DNA of 64,000 nucleotides from Sphingobacteriales bacterium 44-61 (GTDB lineage Bacteria; Bacteroidota; Bacteroidia; Chitinophagales; Chitinophagaceae), in the NCBI GenBank assembly GCA_001898405.1, contig MKTW01000002.1:373719-437718 (forward strand). The letters are read 5' to 3'. How positions within the stretch are numbered: the first letter of the stretch is position 1; each line of letters starts with the position of its first letter. The position numbers were made by a program, and so were the translations under genes. Positions 60,937-64,000 of this stretch are shown one piece after another. A model generated the notes under the pieces. It saw only the letters and a program-made list of their open reading frames with translations. It ran no database searches and was not told the DNA's origin.

Positions 60937-62631
60937 ATGGATAGGAAATCCTTTCTTGTACCCTTTCGTAAGGAAGAAAGTATTAAATGGAATTATAATG
61001 CCGGGTTGGCGGGCGTTTCTTCCGGTATAGATCCTGTAAAGGGTAAGCTGGCTTCACCTCAACTGGTTCATTTGCTGAAAAGGAGCATGTTTGGAGCAAG
61101 TGCTGCAGATATTCAATATTTCCATTCAAAGAAGTTAAAGAAGATCATAGAAGAGTTGGTTTACAAAGAAGAGATGGCTCCACCCCCTCCAGTTAATAAT
61201 TATAATGATCCTGATTCAAAGAAAGCGGAGCCGAATTATTTTTTTGATGAAGATGTGCCGGCCGGGCAAACATGGGTCAATGCTACAATCTATAATGGCA
61301 AGAATAATGGGCGCAGAAGAAATTCTTTCAAGAGTTGGTGGTATGGCTTAATGATCAACCAGGACAGGACGCTCCGCGAGAAGATGGTGTTGTTCTGGCA
61401 TAATCATTTTGCAACAGAAACGATGACTGTAGACAATGCGCGTTACCTCTATCAGCACAATGAAGTGTTGCGCCGCAATGCGCTGGGGAATTTTAAAACA
61501 CTGGTGAAAGAAATAACAGTCGATCCCGCCATGTTGAAATACCTGAATGGTTATGTCAATACTAAAAAAGCGCCGGACGAGAACTATGGCAGGGAATTAC
61601 AGGAGCTGTTTACCATGGGAAAAGGGCCTGGTTCACATTACACAGAAAATGATGTAAAAGCAGCAGCAAGGGTACTTACCGGTTATAAGATCGACAATAA
61701 AACGTTCTCTTCGGTATTCGATGCAGGAAGGCATGATGATGGAGATAAACAGTTCTCTGCATTTTACAACAATACAGTGGTCAAGGGTAAAAAAGGACCT
61801 ACAGGTGCTGAAGAAACAGATGAAATGCTGACCATGTTGTTTGCCCGGCAGGAGGTATCCAGGTTCATCTGCCGCAAGCTGTACCGCTTTTTTGTTTATC
61901 ATACCATTGATGCAGCCACTGAAAAAAATGTGATAGAACCGCTGGCTGCACTGTTCCGCAAAAAGGACTATGAGATCAAACCGGTGCTGGCAGCTTTATT
62001 CAGCAGCAAGCATTTCTTTGATGCCGCCAATTTTGGGGCAATGATCAAGAGCCCCATTGATTTTACGGTCGGGCTTTGCAGGGAATACGGATTGCGTTTT
62101 CCTGATGCCGGCAATTTCGTTGAGCAGTATGGCCTTTGGGAGCAGTTGAGGAACCAGGCTGCTGCCATGCAGCAAAATATCGGGGACCCGCCCAATGTGG
62201 CCGGGTGGCAGGCTTATTACCAGGAACCACAATACGATAAGCTCTGGATAAGTTCAGATACATTGCCCCGCCGCAACCAGTTTACCGACCGGATGGTCAA
62301 TAATGGTTTTGCAAGAGGCGAAAATAAAGTGCAGATCGATGCAGTGGCTTTTACCCAGCAACTTCCTGAACCCGGTAATCCTGATAAACTGATTGACGAT
62401 GCCATCAACCGTCTTTACAATATGGATGTGGCCGCAGCGGATAAAGCTTTTATTAAAAGCAGTATTCTCCTATCAGGCCTCACCGGTATGCAGTCGGATC
62501 ATTACTGGACCGATAGCTGGAATACTTATCTGAAAAATCCCGGGGATAAGAAAAATGCAGACCAGGTGATAAAAAAACTGAAAACCCTTTACAAATACCT
62601 GATGAACCGCCCCGAATACCAACTGTGTTAG
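60937..62631 (+). CDS. DUF1800 family protein
   Basis: 564 residues matching DUF1800: LVHLLKRSMFGASAADIQYF near the start, then REKMVLFWHNHFATE, NFKTLVKEITVDPAMLKYLN, NYGRELQELFTMGKG, VKAAARVLTGYKID, ALFSSKHFFDAANFGAMIKS and the C-terminal IGDPPNVAGWQAY. No signal peptide is evident at the N-terminus. The family is uncharacterised, but it is nearly always paired with DUF1501, as here (31 bases downstream). The final part (YKYLMNRPEYQLC) is conserved in the family. Confidence 0.92.
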   Translation: MDRKSFLVPFRKEESIKWNYNAGLAGVSSGIDPVKGKLASPQLVHLLKRSMFGASAADIQYFHSKKLKKIIEELVYKEEMAPPPPVNNYNDPDSKKAEPNYFFDEDVPAGQTWVNATIYNGKNNGRRRNSFKSWWYGLMINQDRTLREKMVLFWHNHFATETMTVDNARYLYQHNEVLRRNALGNFKTLVKEITVDPAMLKYLNGYVNTKKAPDENYGRELQELFTMGKGPGSHYTENDVKAAARVLTGYKIDNKTFSSVFDAGRHDDGDKQFSAFYNNTVVKGKKGPTGAEETDEMLTMLFARQEVSRFICRKLYRFFVYHTIDAATEKNVIEPLAALFRKKDYEIKPVLAALFSSKHFFDAANFGAMIKSPIDFTVGLCREYGLRFPDAGNFVEQYGLWEQLRNQAAAMQQNIGDPPNVAGWQAYYQEPQYDKLWISSDTLPRRNQFTDRMVNNGFARGENKVQIDAVAFTQQLPEPGNPDKLIDDAINRLYNMDVAAADKAFIKSSILLSGLTGMQSDHYWTDSWNTYLKNPGDKKNADQVIKKLKTLYKYLMNRPEYQLC

Positions 62632-62662
62632 GCAACCGTTCATTTTAAACAAAATCAAAGGG

Positions 62663-63976
62663 ATGAAAAGAAGAGATTTTTTAAGACAGGCATTACCCGC
62701 CGTAGCACTGCCCGCCTTCCTGGATGGTTTCTCCCTGAATGCCTGGGCGAATTCACCCTGGCTGGAAGCGATCAGCGCGGCCAATGATACCGACCGGGTA
62801 TTGGTGCTGGTGCAGTTGAACGGAGGAAATGATGGATTGAATACCGTGATCCCTATCGATCTCTATGATGCTTACCAGGCAGCAAGATCAAATATTGCCA
62901 TTCCGCAGAATAAGATATTAAGGCTGGAAGGCTTTGATAAAACAGGGCTTAATCCTTCCATGACGCAGATTCAACAACTGTTCAATGATGGGAAGATCAC
63001 CATCGTGCAGGCAGTAAGCTATCCCAATCCCAACTTCTCCCATTTCCGCGCAACGGATATCTGGCTCAGCGGATCGGACTCAGATAAAACGCTGGAAACA
63101 GGATGGGCAGGCCGTTACCTGGAGCGGGAATATCCTGGCTTTCCTGCAGAATATCCGAATAGCAATATGACTGACCCATTGGCCATTCAGGTAGGCGGGA
63201 TCGTATCACCTGCTTTGCAGGGATCTGTGACAACGATGGGCATGGCTATCACCAACCCATCCAATTTTTACGCTTTATTGAATGATAACCTGACGTTCAC
63301 TTCTGCTTCTACCCGTGCGGGTGATCAGCTCGCTTATATCCGGCAGATGTCTATGATAACGGATAAATATTCCACCGTTATTAAAAAAGCCGCGCAAAAG
63401 ATCACCAAGCAATCTTCGCTTTATCCTGCACAGGGGAAAAATCCATTGGCGGATCAACTGAAGATCGTTGCAAGACTTATTGCCGGTGGCTTGAAAACAA
63501 AAGTATATATGGTCAATATGGGCGGCTTTGATACGCATGCAAGGCAAACAGATGCTGCAGATACCACTACCGGTACTCATGCCCGGTTGCTCGAACGCTT
63601 GTCAGAAGCCATCAGCATATTCATGGCTGATATCAATGAACTGGGAGCAGGGAACAGAGTATTGGGAATGACGTTCTCTGAATTCGGGCGCCGCATTAGA
63701 TCAAATGCCAGCGGAGGCACAGATCATGGAGCTGCTGCCCCGGTATTTCTTTTTGGCAATGAAGTGATACCTGGAATACTGGGTAGCAATCCTGAGATCC
63801 CGGCTATCGCAAATGTGAAGGATAATATAGCGATGCAATACGATTTCCGCTCTTTGTATGCCAGTATCCTCAAAAACTGGTTTTTGCTAAGTCCTGCTGA
63901 ATCGCAGACAGTAATGTTCAAAGATTATGAATCGCTGGCCATCGTTAAAAAGAAGGCAACCGCTTCAGCTATTTAG
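62663..63976 (+). CDS. DUF1501 family protein with Tat-like signal
   Basis: 437 residues. The N-terminus MKRRDFLRQALPAVALPAFL has the twin Arg and hydrophobic stretch of a Tat signal, cut probably after NAWA. The DUF1501 body shows VLVLVQLNGGNDGLNTVIPI, VSYPNPNFSHFRATDIWLSG, KVYMVNMGGFDTHARQTDAA, GMTFSEFGRRIRSNASGGTD and HGAAAPVFLFGN. This is an alkaline-phosphatase/sulfatase-like fold with likely metal-binding Asp/His in GGFDTH and GTDHG. Activity is not known. It is complete, ending 24 bases before the window edge, and forms an operon with the DUF1800 gene. Confidence 0.93.
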   Translation: MKRRDFLRQALPAVALPAFLDGFSLNAWANSPWLEAISAANDTDRVLVLVQLNGGNDGLNTVIPIDLYDAYQAARSNIAIPQNKILRLEGFDKTGLNPSMTQIQQLFNDGKITIVQAVSYPNPNFSHFRATDIWLSGSDSDKTLETGWAGRYLEREYPGFPAEYPNSNMTDPLAIQVGGIVSPALQGSVTTMGMAITNPSNFYALLNDNLTFTSASTRAGDQLAYIRQMSMITDKYSTVIKKAAQKITKQSSLYPAQGKNPLADQLKIVARLIAGGLKTKVYMVNMGGFDTHARQTDAADTTTGTHARLLERLSEAISIFMADINELGAGNRVLGMTFSEFGRRIRSNASGGTDHGAAAPVFLFGNEVIPGILGSNPEIPAIANVKDNIAMQYDFRSLYASILKNWFLLSPAESQTVMFKDYESLAIVKKKATASAI

Positions 63977-64000
63977 ATCCAGTATAACCTGGTCTCGTAT

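Overview
The window looks like chromosomal DNA of a Bacteroidota bacterium, most likely of the Chitinophagaceae type. The evidence is the many upstream sites matching the phylum's -7 promoter element TAnnTTTG, a SusC/SusD pair, a TonB receptor/DUF4249 pair, DUF3667, DUF1800 and DUF1501 proteins, a tmRNA whose tag ends in YAMAA, and weak or absent Shine-Dalgarno sequences. No insertion sequence, prophage, CRISPR array, tRNA or rRNA gene is visible.

Region 1 (1-7,150, minus strand) is a histidine operon, hisG-D-C-B-H-GNAT-A-F-I, running off the left edge inside hisI. It starts with a promoter, a 22-residue leader peptide with five His codons, and mutually exclusive antiterminator and terminator hairpins, which together form a classical ribosome-mediated attenuator. 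Region 2 (7.3-20.6 kb) is a mixed housekeeping stretch: an ECF41-type sigma factor with its AhpD-like partner, a lone ABC ATPase, a divergent response regulator/histidine kinase pair, an aldo/keto reductase, an S10 peptidase, a 3-methyladenine glycosylase, a GH3 beta-glucosidase, a CPBP protease and an ArsR-SRPBCC-DoxX-(YdeI remnant)-DUF4256 operon with two operator copies around its promoter.

Region 3 (20.6-36.1 kb, minus strand) is a polysaccharide utilisation locus: SusC, SusD, a secreted 692-residue helical-barrel protein of unknown family, a LacI regulator, a DUF6786 lipoprotein, L-fucose/D-arabinose isomerase, a FucP-type permease, an AraB-type ribulokinase and a secreted GH172 (DUF2961) enzyme. 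Isomerase plus ribulokinase, with no fuculose aldolase and no ribulose-5-P epimerase, fits release and catabolism of D-arabinose (D-arabinose to D-ribulose to D-ribulose 5-phosphate), so the locus may act on a D-arabinan or another D-arabinose-containing glycan. This is the most interesting part of the window. Two tandem 18-bp LacI-type operator candidates lie upstream of susC.

Region 4 (36.3-39.6 kb) has a CocE-type hydrolase, then a patch of three broken genes (TonB receptor, KilA-N protein, ABC-2 permease), then the tmRNA gene ssrA with its terminator. Region 5 (39.7-52.8 kb) is conserved core: rseP, dxr, a GH3-type acyl-amido synthetase, rplU-rpmA, a 35-residue Lys/Ala-rich histone-like protein, a PolX with a degenerate polymerase site, a giant membrane histidine kinase, mazG and a DUF3667 protein. 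A 28-bp perfect hairpin lies before polX.

Region 6 (52.9-64 kb) holds a LysR regulator with a YeiH-family transporter, a secreted hypothetical protein, a TonB receptor/DUF4249 pair, a type II NADH dehydrogenase whose 3' end runs into a palindromic repeat, and a DUF1800-DUF1501 pair. All functions are read from sequence features and remembered family signatures; no searches were run.
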